A stretch of DNA of 64,000 nt from Incurvaria masculella (GCA_946894095.1 OX335650.1:2046001-2110000), one strand, 5' to 3'. Numbered from the stretch's first letter, positions 44,598-56,720 are shown. The notes: generated by a model not told the origin, from the letters alone. Numbers and translations are program-made.

Positions 44598-45410
44598 TTA
44601 AGGGTCTGTCGTTTCTCCCATGTTGGTAATCCGATAATATCTACTTGCATTTTGTTAGAGTGCCTATAGTGTTATTTGGCAGCCGTCTGTCAAGCCTCCT
44701 AAAACGTTTCTATTTCTTTTTCTGTGGTCTGTTTCAAGGTTGACGAATACGTGTTACGCCATCATTCATAGTCGGCAAAAACATGATTTGGATCGGGATT
44801 TACAGATCAAACCCGACGTAATCACATTTTAATTGTGTAAGCCAACGGTGAAGAAGACTCTTCCAGCTACCCTGATTGCCAGAAGTAACTCTATTTGCAA
44901 CCAGTAGTCTTAACAACAATGTGCTCGACTCCGGGGGCGGCACCCTGTGATTTCAAATGAAAGTTTGCTATATTGACGCTAAAACAACAGAATATTAAAA
45001 CATTTGAATCATTACATAACTACTATTATATCATCTTTGAGTGGTTCAATCATTTTAATTTTCGGTATTTCTATCTTAAATCCATGAAACAATCATGACC
45101 ACGCCCAATAGCGAATTAGTATCGCGTCCATTCCTTTTCAACGATCTTGCAAATTCATGTTTTGAAATCGGCATGTAAGTCATATAAGTATAACAAATAA
45201 GTTCATCAATGTTTGTCAACTTCCTTGTAACTTTTGAACCACATACCCGATTTAGGTGCCGTTTGAATGTTTAATGTTACGAATAGCTTGATTATTCCTA
45301 TTTATTATTTATAGGATAGTATGCTCATCATCACGCTAAACTTCTCTGCACAAAAAGGGTCAAAGAGTCGGGGAAAGACCGACTATTCTTGGTCTTGCTG
45401 GGCTATTATT

Positions 45411-45560
45411 TACTAAGGCGCTGGTTCTTGCTAAAACGCGAAGTTTTACGAGGTACCCCAAGTAAAGAAGTCCGACGATCAGAAATGACATCACAACGTA
45501 TGGCAATCAACTTGATTTCGTTTACATTTTCCTTTCTGATAAAACATGCAGAAAAGGTGT
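45411..45560 (-). repeat. Diverged fragment of TTAA element M
   Basis: CTAAGGCGCTGGTTCTTGCT, CCCCAAGTAAA and AAGTCCGACGAT follow M; the far end is lost. Confidence 0.5.
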
Positions 45561-45861
45561 ATATTTTACTAAAGGTATAGAAATCTAAGGAATCGGAATT
45601 ATTTGTTTGTGAGTATATATATTTTTTTACTATTATCTACCGTTCATGTAACTTTAATATATCTAATGCGAAAGTGTTTTTTTTTTATAATTTTTTTTTG
45701 TAATAAAAAAAATACTAACGAGATATCATCAGTTTGAAAGTCTCTTTGGAATTTCTTTTCGCTATACGTTATTACATATTGTTCGAGAGTACATTAGTAT
45801 ACGCTAGTATAGCTACGAGTTGACCAGCCTTAAGCTAGCGCCATAAATAAAAGAGTAAGGC

Positions 45862-46646
45862 CCGTCGTCCACTGGAAGCGTACTCGAGCGGCGCGGCACT
45901 TCGCGCTGCACAAGCGGAACCGAACAAGTGGCTACGATCGCGGCGGTCGTCCACGGCAAGCGCCTTCGCGCGTGCGGCGTCCTTTATTTTCAAGTGCATT
46001 CAAGAAAAGTGGGGACTGCTCTTTTGAGCATGACCATGAGAAATTTTATTTCCACGAGAGCAGCAACCATGATAAACGAGCTGCACGAGCGGCAGGTCCA
46101 ATTTTTTTTTGATCTGCCGCTTGTAGCACGGGGCCGCCCGAACACGCTTCCAGTAGACGATACTATGTACAGCTCGTGGTCTAGGGGCTAGAGGATTTGC
46201 CTTTCATGCGAGAGGTTATGGGTTCAAATCCTCGCCTCGGCCATGCACCACTTTATTTTTCTCTCTGAGTTGGATAAGTGCATTTCATTACGAATATAAG
46301 CTATCACATGGTTCGGAACCAGTGAAAAACTGTAGGTCTCCTTCTCCTACTAGGTGGTAGGGTTAATCCTGCCCTTGATACCACCATTGGATGAAACTAT
46401 GGTTGAAATGGCAATGCAAATTTGTCCGTGTTTTATACCTATTTCATTGTAGCCTTTCTCATAAAGAGAAGTTCCTGGCAAGTGGCACCTAATTCTGTCG
46501 GTAATGTTGTGTGTATCCATGTCAAGTTCCATAAAAAACACATAACTCAATGTACCTATGTAGTTGGATCTGTAACACTTGTCGCTCGTTATAGCTTGTG
46601 TAACGTCAAGCGCCGCGTCGCTTGAGAAAGCTTCCAGTGGACGACC
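45862..46646. mobile_element. Inverted-repeat element P interrupted by SINE-B
   Basis: GTCGTCCACTGGAAGCG at the left (45868-45884) recurs inverted at 46137-46153 (CACGCTTCCAGTAGACGA) and at the right end (GCTTCCAGTGGACGAC, near 46630). A full SINE-B lies between the last two. Superfamily unknown. Confidence 0.45.
46166..46540 (+). mobile_element. SINE-B, full copy with tRNA-Glu-like head
   Basis: Box A TGGTCTAGGGG (46177-46187), anticodon-like TTTCA, box B GGTTCAAATCC (46221-46231), then the shared body and an A-run near 46530. Confidence 0.85.
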
Positions 46647-47347
46647 TGACTAAAGATCAAAGAGATTACAGATTTTCATATAGTTATGCTTTAAGTTTTA
46701 TGTTGTCTATTTCACCTTCGCTGCGCTGTACCTACCACTCGGTGTTCATTGCTGTATCGGAGCGCATGCACACGCCTCAATTTAGCAGCAGCAGTGAAGC
46801 GTGAAAATGTATTTGTTCCGCATATATGCGAAGTCCGAAGTGCGGGGACTTTCTGCCGCTTCAATCAAATTTTACGAGAGTCGGCAGTCGAGAAACTCGC
46901 ACTCGGTCGTGAATGAACCGTTTTATCGCTACCTGGGTTCGTTGTACTCAGTGCTGCCGGACGAGTGCACAGCAAAAGCTTGGACGCATCGATTTTCGCG
47001 CTGTTCGCAAAGCGTTTCCTAGTAGTAGCGTTTACTAGCAAGTCCAACGGAAACTACACGCCGTTGTGCAAAATCGTATTCTTTTACAGGATGTAGTAAC
47101 TATTAGAACCACCAATGGCAGGTTTGGAAAAAAAAAGATGTAATCTCAGAATTAATACTTACCACCTATGTTTTTGTGAAATTAAATAAATATTTTTTAA
47201 TTTTAATTTCAGTTTCATGTTCCCAAACATGGAATACTATTTCTTCACGTATTGTCTTGATATCGAAGTTGATTTTTTTTATAATTTTTAGCATTGATAG
47301 TGCTTTTTCAATCGTTTCAGTTTTCAGTGCGACCTCTCTAACTTTAT
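46647..47347. other. Unique sequence
   Basis: Small open frames near 46801-47047 lack recognisable domains. Confidence 0.35.
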
Positions 47348-47357
47348 CCGACTAACG

Positions 47358-47559
47358 AATGTGACATGTATGTATGTATAATCGACCGTGAAGCAAGGAT
47401 GCATGAATTGAAGAAAGAGCCCAGTAAAAAAAACTACTTTACGAATATACTTTCTTCAATTAATGCATCCTTGCTTCACGGTCGATTATACATACATACA
47501 TGTCACATTCCTTGGAATAAGCGACGTACCTGCTAAGTACGAAAAAGTATATTTATTCT
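47358..47559. mobile_element. Palindromic element K, copy 2
   Basis: A 10-bp perfect direct repeat CCGACTAACG flanks it (47348-47357 and 47560-47569). The arms AATGTGACATGTATGTATG... and ...CATACATACATGTCACATT are nearly perfect. The tRNA-like core of K1/K3 is shortened to the loop. Confidence 0.8.
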
Positions 47560-47631
47560 CCGACTAACGTTCTTAATTATTAAGATCTATGATAGTATAA
47601 AAAGATGCGTACTAAGAGATGCATTATACTG

Positions 47632-47945
47632 CAAAAAACCGGACAAGTGCGAGTCAGACTCGCACATGAAGGGTTCCGTAGCATCATACAAGATTTAACA
47701 ACAAATAAATCACGTTGCTTGTATAGGGGTAACATTAAAGGGGGTCCCTCCCTTTAATTTTAACATTATTGAATTTAATACTATTGATTGTTATAGCGAC
47801 AATATAAAAATACACTCTGAAAATATCAGTTGCTTACTATTACGGTTCATGAGATACAGCCCTGTGACAGACGGTCGGACGGACGGACAGCGAAGTCTTA
47901 CTAATAGGATCCTAGCTAGCACCCTTTGGGTAGGAACCCTAAAAA
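47632..47945 (+). mobile_element. LepA repeat
   Basis: Full-length but decayed; short (GGAC)n tract near 47876-47888. Confidence 0.8.
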
Positions 47946-48074
47946 GATATCGCTCAAGTTAATGAAAGAAAGAAAGAAATAAAATACGTAAATTTTTTCA
48001 TAACACACAATTTGGAAAAAAATACAAAATTAAACACACACATTTGTGGAAAAACTAATTACATAAAAGCTTGA

Positions 48075-48385
48075 AAAAGGCTAGATTCATGATCTAGAGA
48101 ATCGATGGGTTCTTATTTTTGGTAAGTCGACTATGAATTTGTGCATGTTCTGCCTGTTCCGCGTTGAGCGAAGGTATAAAGGAGACTGAAGGACAGCATT
48201 ATATAGCTCCGACGAGCATTCTTCACGGTAAAGATGATAATAAACAGAGAGAGGACCCTACATGGAGGAATTCAGAAGAATGTCCCACTCTTCGTACTTT
48301 GCTGTATTGTAGTGGATTGAAAATCGGACAATATCCATTGCCGCTTCGACTGATCCAATGCGTTGGTATTATTGGTAAATAGGGA
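48075..48385 (-). repeat. Scraps of family O and SINE-B
   Basis: 48095-48165 resembles the minus strand of O2 (ATCGATGGGTTCTTATTTTT, TATGAATTTGTGCAT). 48300-48385 resembles SINE-B in reverse (GCCGCTTCGACTGATCCAAT). Confidence 0.45.
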
Positions 48386-48493
48386 GAGGTTGCTACATAT
48401 TTGCGCGGTTTTGAAATCATTAACTGTTTTGCCACCGACTACTACATGCTGAATGCTGAAACTTGCCGGATGCACGAACAACACGAAAATGCA

Positions 48494-48804
48494 ACAAAAA
48501 TACCGGCCTAGTGCGAGTCGGACTCGCACACGAAGGGTTCCGTACCATCGTACAAGATTTAACACAAATAAATCACGTTTTTTGCATGGGACCCTCATTT
48601 AATTTATATATTTTTTTATTTTAGCTATTTGTTGTTATAGCGGCAAAATAAATACACACTCTGTGAAAATTTCAGCTGCCTACTTATTACGGTTCATGAG
48701 ATACAGCCCTGTGACAGACAGACGGATGGACGGACGGACGGACGGACGGACAGCAGAGGCTTAGTAATAGGGTTCCGTTTTCACCCTTTGGGCACGAAAC
48801 ACTA
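48494..48804 (+). mobile_element. LepA repeat
   Basis: Full copy with a (GGAC)n tract at about 48729-48750. Confidence 0.85.
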
Positions 48805-49340
48805 ACAACTAAGAACACAAACCAATACGAAGCACTCGACTACACCACATTAAATTCATGTTTCGTTCTGATTAAAACCATTGCTTCAGAAATGTCTTGC
48901 ATCGGAAATTTTGGCAGCGGCTCAATGTGCATTTATATTGCATCGTTGGCGGTGCATTACGGGGTAAAATGAGGCGAATGACACCATAAAAGCATCAACT
49001 GACTCAAGGCTGTTGCTAATAGAGTTCATTTTTGTCTGAGCAAGTTCTTTCATGTCTCGAAGGAGCAACATAAGCCACCCTTCTTTCATCCCCCCGATTG
49101 TTTGCTACCCTTCTTCCATTTACGCACTTTTGGATTGCATTCCCTGTGAAGGATTCGAGACGATTAATCACCGTACGACAAGCTCATAAAATGTACTGTA
49201 CCGACGTAAAATCAGTGATGCATTTCACGTGTACTAGGGTTCTCCTCTCCACCCCTTGATTGTCATTCGCTTCGCACAAAGGGCTCATGCATAAACGATT
49301 ACATCACAGAATACACAGAAGACGAAAGGAAGAGACCTGT
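48805..49340. other. Unique sequence
   Basis: No repeat or coding match. Confidence 0.3.
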
Positions 49341-49709
49341 AGGTCGGCCCGTAAGCACCTGAAAATTTCGCCTCCCATACAAACGTAGTTTACTAATAAT
49401 TTGAAAACTACTGTTCCAACTTACTTGATATTTGGTATCTAATATTAAGCTACAAATATCTGTGTCTGCATGTCTTTGTTTTTTCGGTAAATGTATTCTG
49501 GGTCAAACCACAGAGAAAACAAAATTCGTATGAAGATTTTCTTTTTGCTTTCATTTAATTCGGTTTGGATTTTTCAAAAAAACCAAAGCATGCAGACACA
49601 TATATTTGTTACCTGATATTCGATATTAAATATCAGTTTAATTGGAATAGCGGTTTCCAAATGATTAGTAAACTACGTTTGTATGGGGAGCATAGCTTAC
49701 GGGCCGTTC
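49341..49709. mobile_element. MITE F, copy 4
   Basis: GGTCGGCCCGTAAGCACC to GCTTACGGGCCGTTC, right TTAA at 49710-49713; the left flank reads TGTA, apparently mutated. Confidence 0.85.
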
Positions 49710-49902
49710 TTAAGCTTGAAAGGGTCCTTTTTGTCGAAAGGTATTTGATCTTCCATTTTCCGGATAGAATTCAGGGAATTTGTAAGTTGACTTGAGTCTC
49801 TTCAGTTCACTTGTAAGAAAATATATTTTTACATATTTATAGGCATAAAGATCTGTGTTTTCCGGAAACTTGCAAGATAACTGCCTCTCGTCAGTACACT
49901 TG

Positions 49903-50000
49903 TAAATACACCACATTTCTGAAGGAATTAGGTCCTGGCATGGCACCTATTTAGGAATGCGGTGTATTTGCCTTCTATGTCAGGTTCCATATAAAAAATT
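49903..50000. repeat. Folded SINE-B tail fragment
   Basis: A minus-strand piece (CACCACATTTCTGAAGGAAT) is joined to a plus-strand piece (GTCCTGGCATGGCACC). Confidence 0.5.
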
Positions 50001-50084
50001 GAGGCTAATGCATTGATTTAATATAAGTCAATGGGCTAATGTATATTTATCTTTAACGTAGTCCTGATATTTTTTTTATATTAA

Positions 50085-50370
50085 GCGCGGCATATGGCGA
50101 ACGCCAGGACCTAAAGGTGCCCGTCGTCGGGCACCTTTAGGACAGATCGATCATCTTTCAGGGGGGCTGCGAAAACCATGCCGGCCGGCCAGGTGCTTCT
50201 TCACACCACGTTTGAAGGACCCCAGGTAGTAATTTGGGGGAAATACCTCGGAAGGGAGTTCATTCCAATGTTTACCGACCCTGTAGATAAAGTATGTAGA
50301 GGATCGGTGGGTTCTTATTTTTGGAATGTCAACTGTGAATTTGTGCATATTCCTGTCGGTAGTTACTAAC
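50085..50370 (-). pseudogene. Non-LTR C-terminal fragment (family O), copy 2
   Basis: The minus strand encodes KFTVDIPKIRTHRSS, FIYRVGKHWNELPSEVFP and SFKRGVKKHLAGRHGFRS, close to copy 1 at 14888-15211. Confidence 0.75.
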
Positions 50371-50407
50371 TGCACGATACTGCAATCCCATCAGTGGTGT
50401 GTGTTAT

Positions 50408-51240
50408 GTTCATATGCGCGAACCTATGCGAGTTCCACGGCTAATCCGACTGAGTATTGGAGTCGGTCACGTAAATTCCATGCGAGCACATTTGCGGGTG
50501 CTCCGCTCCAGGCGCGGCGGGTCGAGTCGAGGCGAGGCGAGGCGCGACAGTCGGCTGGCGGGCAAATGACGCATTGAACGCCCCCCAGGAGTTATGGTCA
50601 TATGCGAGAACCTAAGCGAGTTCCACGGATAATCCGACTGAACATTGGAGTCGGTCACTTTAAGGCTCCATATGACGCTAACCTTCAATACTTTGGTTTT
50701 ATTTTTATTTTATCTCAGCGTCGGTTAAGCATAAACACCGGTAAAAAATCTAAATATCAAAGTTTCGACTATTATCTAGTGTATGACCGCAACACAGTTT
50801 TAATAAGCTACTTATATTGTTTAGAAAAAAAAAAATGGGTAAACACCTATTTACAAGTTTTTACTGGGTTTTCAAGCCGGCGCTTGGAAACTATGAATGA
50901 TTTGGACTATTTTCATTTCTGTGGTACAAGTTCCTATATTTATCTAGTGAATAACCGTGAAAAATATATTAATTCACCTGAGAAAGTAGACTTTACAGGT
51001 CAAATACCTAAATTTCGCTTCGTCGCGCTCGATTTCCCCTTGCATACAACAATGAACCCTAACGCAAACTCAATGCTTCCGGAGATCGCCATTATCGTTT
51101 GTTTGCTGAACGCTGGAGTCAGTTGGAGCCATGCGGGCTCATTTGCGGGTGATCCGCTCCAGGCGCGGCGGGTTGAGGCGAGGCGAGGTGCGACAGTCGG
51201 CTGGCGGGCAAATGACGCATTGAACGGCCCCCGGGAGGGC
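50408..51240 (+). repeat. Local repeated segments
   Basis: Two units share CCGACTGA(G/A)(T/C)ATTGGAGTCGGTCAC (50445-50471 and 50635-50659). A GC-rich block (TTTGCGGGTG, CCGCTCCAGGCGCGGCGG, GTCGGCTGGCGGGCAAATGA) occurs at 50490-50580 and again at 51140-51230. The open frame 50602-51507 (301 codons) runs through these units; no domain recognised. Confidence 0.6.
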
Positions 51241-51689
51241 GACTTGTCGACTTCCGCACAGTATGGCCCGGAATCATCTTTTTCGCGCACCGCGGACGAT
51301 CGCGCTTTTTCGTGGGACTACTCCAGGGCTCATAGGGTTCCGTACGTCAAGCAAACAAGACTCGCGAAATACTATTGGGCTGGCGGGGCTTCATCGCAGA
51401 ACGGTCTAGTGTGTGCAAGTAAAAGCAATGGATCATCGTTAAAATATGTAATGTTTATTAAACGGCTAAACCACGATTGTCGCGATTATTTAAGTAACTT
51501 CACCTGACAGTATCGATTTTGAAATTCTCCTAGATTTAATCGCGGTCTCGAAATGCAAACCGTGCGAAGGACAATTTCTAAGATATTTTTAGCAACCATA
51601 ACAAACAGAACAGTAATATTTATTTTAAACTTGAAACCGCTCAATCAACACACAGAACGGCCGCAAAAGGAATACCTATAAATGTTTTT

Positions 51690-51760
51690 ATGGCCACGAT
51701 TAATATAATAAAGGTCCTGCATGTCATCTAGATCCCATGTGGTGTGTTAGGCTTATACAT
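51690..51760 (+). mobile_element. SINE-B tail, split by mariner
   Basis: AAAGGTCCTGCATGTCATCT and CCCATGTGGTGTGTTAGGCT precede the mariner; the rest resumes at 52642-52690 (GGTATTAGCTATCCATATCC). Confidence 0.75.
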
Positions 51761-51761
51761 A

Positions 51762-52640
51762 CTATGATCAAAAAGTTCCGGGAATTAATAAATAAAAAAA
51801 AAATTGTTTATTTTCGGATACATTTATTTTATCACCTTCAAAATAACAACCGTCTGAAGCGATGCACATACGCCAACGCTTAACCAATTCTTCCATACAC
51901 TTTTGATAGTCCGGTGAAGGAATGGCTTTCAATGCCTTCGTCGCATTTTCTTTTATTTCATCGATGCCCGAAAATCTCTTTCCACGAAGGGGTAATTTAA
52001 GTTTTGAGAACAGGAAAAAGTCACATGGTGCCATATCTGGAGAATACGGTGCCTGTTGGATTGTATTTACAGTATGTTTGGTCAAATAATCGGTCACAAT
52101 GCGCGCTTTGTGAGACGGAGCATTGCCATGAGTTGTTTTGCCACAATTCCGGTTTCACAATTTGCTTAATTATGGCCAGTAGTGCTTAATTAGTACTCCT
52201 TATTGACTGTTTGACGATTTTCGAGTACGATTTCTTAAACTTTTTCGACGTTATCATCGGTAGTTGATGTTGAAGGGCGTCCACGACGAGGTGCATCGTC
52301 AACTTCTTTGAGACCATTTTTGAACGACGAATACCACTCGTATACTCTTGTTTTTGAGAGAGCAGAGTCCCCGTAGGCTTTTTGTAGCATTTTGAATGCA
52401 TCAGCACAAGAGAAACACAAAACTTCAAACAAATTCTTTGTTCAATATTTTTTCCATTTTTAAATGCGAAGAACTTCAAATACTTGATTGATATAAACGG
52501 ACGCCAAACAATTACTAATGACATTTAATATTTGACATTTGGCAGGAGTGTCAGGGAAAGGTGTACCAACCTGAAAAAATTCGAATCGATAAAGCGTTTT
52601 AAATTCAAACTACAAATTCCCGGAACTTATTGATCATAGT
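51762..52640 (-). pseudogene. Internally deleted mariner transposon
   Basis: Inverted ends CTATGATCAAAAAGTTCCGG and, in reverse, CTATGATCAATAAGTTCCGG. On the minus strand the helix-turn-helix region is readable (KMLQKAYGDSALSKTRVYEW, then GRPSTSTTDDNVEKV at 52432-52235). The C-terminal region follows (APYSPDMAPCDFFLF, third catalytic Asp, at 52097-51768). The segment with the first catalytic Asp is deleted, and the second reads HGNAPSH where Asp is expected, so the transposase is dead. It lies inside a SINE-B. Confidence 0.9.
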
Positions 52641-52699
52641 GTATCATGACGATCGGTTTGGTATTAGCTATCCATATCCAGTACATAAACAAATTAGTA

Positions 52700-53159
52700 T
52701 TAAATGACTGAATGTTGGCGTCAGCTCGTCGCTACGGAACCCCGCTCGTGCGGACTCGCACATTTTCGGTTTTTTGCTCCGGTTAGTTCGGTCCGGTATG
52801 CTGCTGATAACCGTTCGGCAGGCGGACACTGTCAGCGGGAAGTGTCGGAAAAAAACTCGCCATTCGTTTCGACGTTTTCGCGATTTTATTTGTTTCATGA
52901 TGCGTTCACAGTCCTGTATTTATGTGATCTGTGAATCTGGGATCTGTGAACTTTTTGTGTTACCCAAAGCGGATGCCGTCACGTTTCGTGTATCGTCAAC
53001 GTACTATACAGTTTTGAAACTGCTTTGATTATTTGTTAGTTTTGATTTATTGAATCAAGCACTGTTAAAAACATGCAACACAATGATGAAGGATTGGAAC
53101 CGTTGATTATTTCCTCGCACCGAAAGTCCAACGACATGAAAGTAATCTATTTGCACGTA
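52700..53159. other. Unique sequence
   Basis: A short LepA-like scrap near 52735-52775 (ACGGAACCCCGCTCGTGC); otherwise nothing recognised. Confidence 0.35.
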
Positions 53160-53462
53160 GTTTTTAGGGTTCCGTACCATAAGGCTGAAAACGGAACCCT
53201 ATTACTAAGCCTCCGCTGTCCGTCCGTCCGTCCGTCCGTCCGTCTGTCACAGGGCTGTATCTCATGAACCGTAACAGGTAGGACACTGAAATTTTGACAG
53301 ATTATGTATTTATTTTGCCGCTATAAGAACAAATAGCTAACATTATAAAATAATAAAAAATAAAGGGGGGCCTCATACAAAAAACTTGTTTTTTTTTGTA
53401 AATCTTGTACGATGGTACGGAACCCTTCGTGTGCGAGTCCGACTCGCACTTGGCCGGTTTTT
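53160..53462 (-). mobile_element. LepA repeat, minus strand
   Basis: Full copy, TTTTTAGGGTTCCGTACC to CGCACTTGGCCGGTTTTT. Confidence 0.9.
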
Positions 53463-53497
53463 ACTTAGTATAAGTCATATCTTAGGGCTTGAGCGAC

Positions 53498-53896
53498 TAT
53501 GAGCGGCTCTTAGCCTAGTAGCTCGGGGACTTGCCTAGCATACTAGAGGTCTGGGTTCTAATCCTCGCCCGTTCATGCACCTACTTTTTTCTCTTTCTGA
53601 GTTGGATGAGTGCATTTCGTCACGAATGCGAGCTGTTCCATGGTTCTGAATCCATGTAAAACTGTAGTTTCCCTTCCCCACTAGGTGGTAGGGCTTAAGC
53701 CCGGCCGGCACCACCGCATTGGACTAAGCGGCACTGAAAAATTGTTCGTGTTTTCTATCCAGTTTAGAGTAGCCGTGCTCATAAAGGGAAGGTTCTGGCA
53801 TGGCACCTAATTCCTTCGGGAATGTGGTGTATTGGGCTAATATCATAACCGTAGTTGTGTGGAATACCACCAGTCATCCATGTCAGATTGCATAAA
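53498..53896 (+). mobile_element. SINE-B, full copy with tRNA-like head
   Basis: TAGCCTAGTAGCTCGGGG, a GGTTCTAATCC box B, and the complete body ending at a short A-run at 53896. Confidence 0.8.
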
Positions 53897-53901
53897 CAAA
53901 C

Positions 53902-54196
53902 TAAAACCAGCCAAGTGCGAGTCGGACTCGCACTTGGCATGACAAAGTCGCACACGGAGGCGTACCATCGTACAAGATTTAACACAAAAAGTCACGGTTA
54001 CTTTAATTTTTAATTTATTTTACCTATTTGTTGTTATAGCGGCAAAATAAATACACACTCTGTGAAAATTTCAACTGCCTACCTATTACGGTTCATGAGA
54101 TACAGCCCTGTGACAGACGGATGGACCGACAGACGGACAGCGGAGGCTTAGTAATAGGATCCGTTTTCACCCTTTGGGTACGGAACCCTAAAAATA
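53902..54196 (+). mobile_element. LepA repeat with an extra 5' palindrome unit
   Basis: GTGCGAGTCGGACTCGCAC is followed by TTGGCATGACAAAGTCGCAC before the element continues; ends GGGTACGGAACCCTAAAAA. Confidence 0.85.
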
Positions 54197-54729
54197 AAAT
54201 AAAAGAGGGCTGTTTGTAGCTTTGGATCGCGGAACTTGCGTTGCATGCCTTGGTTTCGATCCCTGTATTCAAAATACTAATTGTAACTACCTCATATACT
54301 TCTATGCCGTTGGCAGTTATCTTTCGCCTTATTTTCATTAGTTGTGCGTAGTAAAATATGTCCTACTTACACATCAATAGACTATACCCCCGGTTCAATG
54401 TGAGATCGAATTCTATATGAACAGGCATTTTAAAATATCCAATATCGCCTTAATCCCCTTGAAACCGATAACACCGGCTCACGGCCTCAAATCCGCACCC
54501 TTGCGGGTGTTTGCGCGACAGGTCAGCGCTAACTCGCCGGTCAGGGCGGAAACCCCAGGAGTTGCAGCGGAAACCCTTCGCAGCGCGTTACGTGAAACTC
54601 TGCGGCGAACACTTGTACGGTGTCTCGGAACAGGATACCACCTGCTACTTCTCCCCGTAGCGCCTGAGCCGTATTTGTGGAGCCTGCAAGTGGAGATGCA
54701 TCCCAGAATTAGAGGCCCTGCAATTGCAA

Positions 54730-54985
54730 AAAGATTCTGTTTTTTATCGTTTTTACCACGGAAAACAGTCTTAACTGGCAGGGAGAGAAAGCACCCATCT
54801 TTAACATCCCCAAAAGAAGAATAAACCGATCCTCTAAATCCTTCATCTTTATGGTATAATCCACGGTCTTACAAGCATTGTGAGAAGAGCCTTGGCCGGC
54901 CGCTATGGTTTTACTATTGAAGTTCTCAAGCCCATGGGCATCGTCGGTAATCTCTTGGGTCAGGCCTGGCTTCTTTATGGCTTGA
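54730..54985 (+). pseudogene. Decayed family O fragment, copy 3
   Basis: AACCGATCCTCTAAATCCTT, GAGCCTTGGCCGGCC and CCCATGGGCATCGTCGG match O1 order. 54197-54729 has no recognised gene apart from a box-B-like GGTTTCGATCCC at 54250-54261; 54986-55451 is unremarkable. Confidence 0.55.
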
Positions 54986-55455
54986 GTATTTTTATCTGAT
55001 GTATCAAAGTCTATTTACCATCACGTTTAATCACCTGAGAGGTGAGCAGTGGGATGTAAAGAAGTATGTTACCATTTTGTCTGACTTTACCGCGAAAGGG
55101 GCCGCGGTCATGTTCTAGTGTTCAATGAAAGAATGTTCGTGTACAGCTCCAGTCCTACAATAGAAGTAGCCCATTCCTAGCAATTCCGGGATGTGTTCGC
55201 TGCGCAACACGGCGTGAACCCCCACTAAAAGCGTTACCGCTGCTTATTACTAGATTAAAATTTTATAGTGCCGCGACTGGCACTAAAACTACATTATACC
55301 TCCGCTTTGAGGGAGTTAGTAAAAGCTTTGCGATTTAATTAACTTTCGGCAATGAAATTGTGGATTTAGGAACGTCCGTGAGCTACCATCGCACCTTGAA
55401 ACCGATTATAGAGGTCGGCAGAGAAATGGGTGCCGTCATGGAGTAATGAAATTAA

Positions 55456-55927
55456 GGCCCTGGTACTAGCCAAATCGCAAAGTTAGACGAGGCACCCCAA
55501 GTTAACTAACTAAGTCTGACGATTATAAGTGTCATTCTTACAATATATGATTCCTTGTCTAGGAATCGAATTATTTTCGTTAATGTATGTTTCCTTTTTC
55601 TATACAAAATACATTGCGGAAACGGTGTCCATTTCCGAACTTTTTTGACTAAATGTAGAAATCTAAAAGCAAATGGAATTTTTTGTTTATGCATTTATGC
55701 TGTTTTTGCTTATATCTAGAAATCGAATGACATTCAGATTTCTAATGAGAAAAATCAACTTTTTTTATTTTTATTGTTATTTAAGTAAATGATGGAATAA
55801 AAAAATATTAACAATCCATTATCAGTCTGGAGTTCTATTTGGATTTGCTGAAGCGTTTCACTACATATTATTACATTTGTTAAAATGTGCATTTGTATGG
55901 CGCGAGTAGTTGGCTAGTCCTAGCGCC
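55456..55927 (-). mobile_element. TTAA MITE M, copy 2 (472 bp)
   Basis: TTAA at 55452-55455 and 55928-55931. Inverted orientation to M1, same length, same 62-codon frame (55694-55506) with few changes. Confidence 0.85.
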
Positions 55928-56144
55928 TTAACTAAATTGCACACCGACATATAGACAAGGCCTACATATGTGATGATGAAGATACTGAGAGGCTGATAAT
56001 CTGGGTTATCGACTGGAATATATTGAGTATATTTCGCTACCAATGTTTGCTTCTAGCAAACGCAAAGATATATATTACTTTCATCTAGCTACTTTTACCA
56101 ATTATTGTCACCCTTGTAGATGTATCCTTTATCTATGCTGTCTT

Positions 56145-56720
56145 GAGCGGCTCGCGGGCTAGTGGCGCGGGGACTGACCTAGTGTACCAGAGGTCTGGGT
56201 TCAATTCCTCGCCGCGACATGCACCACTTTCTTTCTCTTTCCGATTTGCACTTGCATTTCGTCACGAATGCCAGCTGCTCCATGGTTCGAAATCCATGTA
56301 AAACTGTAGGGGGACCTACAGTTTTAGGGCCGAGTGCACGAAAGGACAAAAAATCAAAATCATCGTCAAAGTATGATCAAACAGGTCACTTTCTATGGAC
56401 ACTATGGAAGGAACTCCATGCGGTTCACTAAAAGTGACGTGTTTGAACATTGATCAACTCAGCCGTCTCTTCGTGCAACCGGGGCTTAGCCTACTAGGTG
56501 GTAGGGTTAAGCCCGCCCTTGATGGTACCACCGCATTGGATGAAACTATGGTTGAAGCGGCAATTAAAAATTGTCCGTGTTCGAGTTCCATATAACCGTG
56601 CTCATAAAGGGAAGGTCCTGGCATAGCACCTAATTCCTTCGGGGATGTAGTGTATTGGGCTAATATCATATCGGTAGTTGTGTGGTATTAGCCAAACATG
56701 CCAGGTCGAATAAAAAAAAC
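56145..56720 (+). mobile_element. SINE-B with C2 inserted, flanked by a 60-bp duplication
   Basis: tRNA-like head (GGGTTCAATTCC), body, an internal element C, then the remaining body and an A-run near 56713-56719. The 60-bp segments 56085-56144 and 56721-56780 match at 55 positions. Confidence 0.8.
56324..56489 (+). mobile_element. Element C, copy 2, inside SINE-B
   Basis: TTAGGGCCGAGTGCACGAA to CTTCGTGCAACCGGGGCTTAG; 166 bp like C1. An inverted CCTACAGTTTT from the host SINE lies at the left junction. Confidence 0.8.

Noticed and set aside
52186..52524. The 112-codon minus-strand frame as a host gene
   Set aside because: It is an out-of-frame reading of the mariner transposase N-terminal region; the true helix-turn-helix frame is at 52235-52432.
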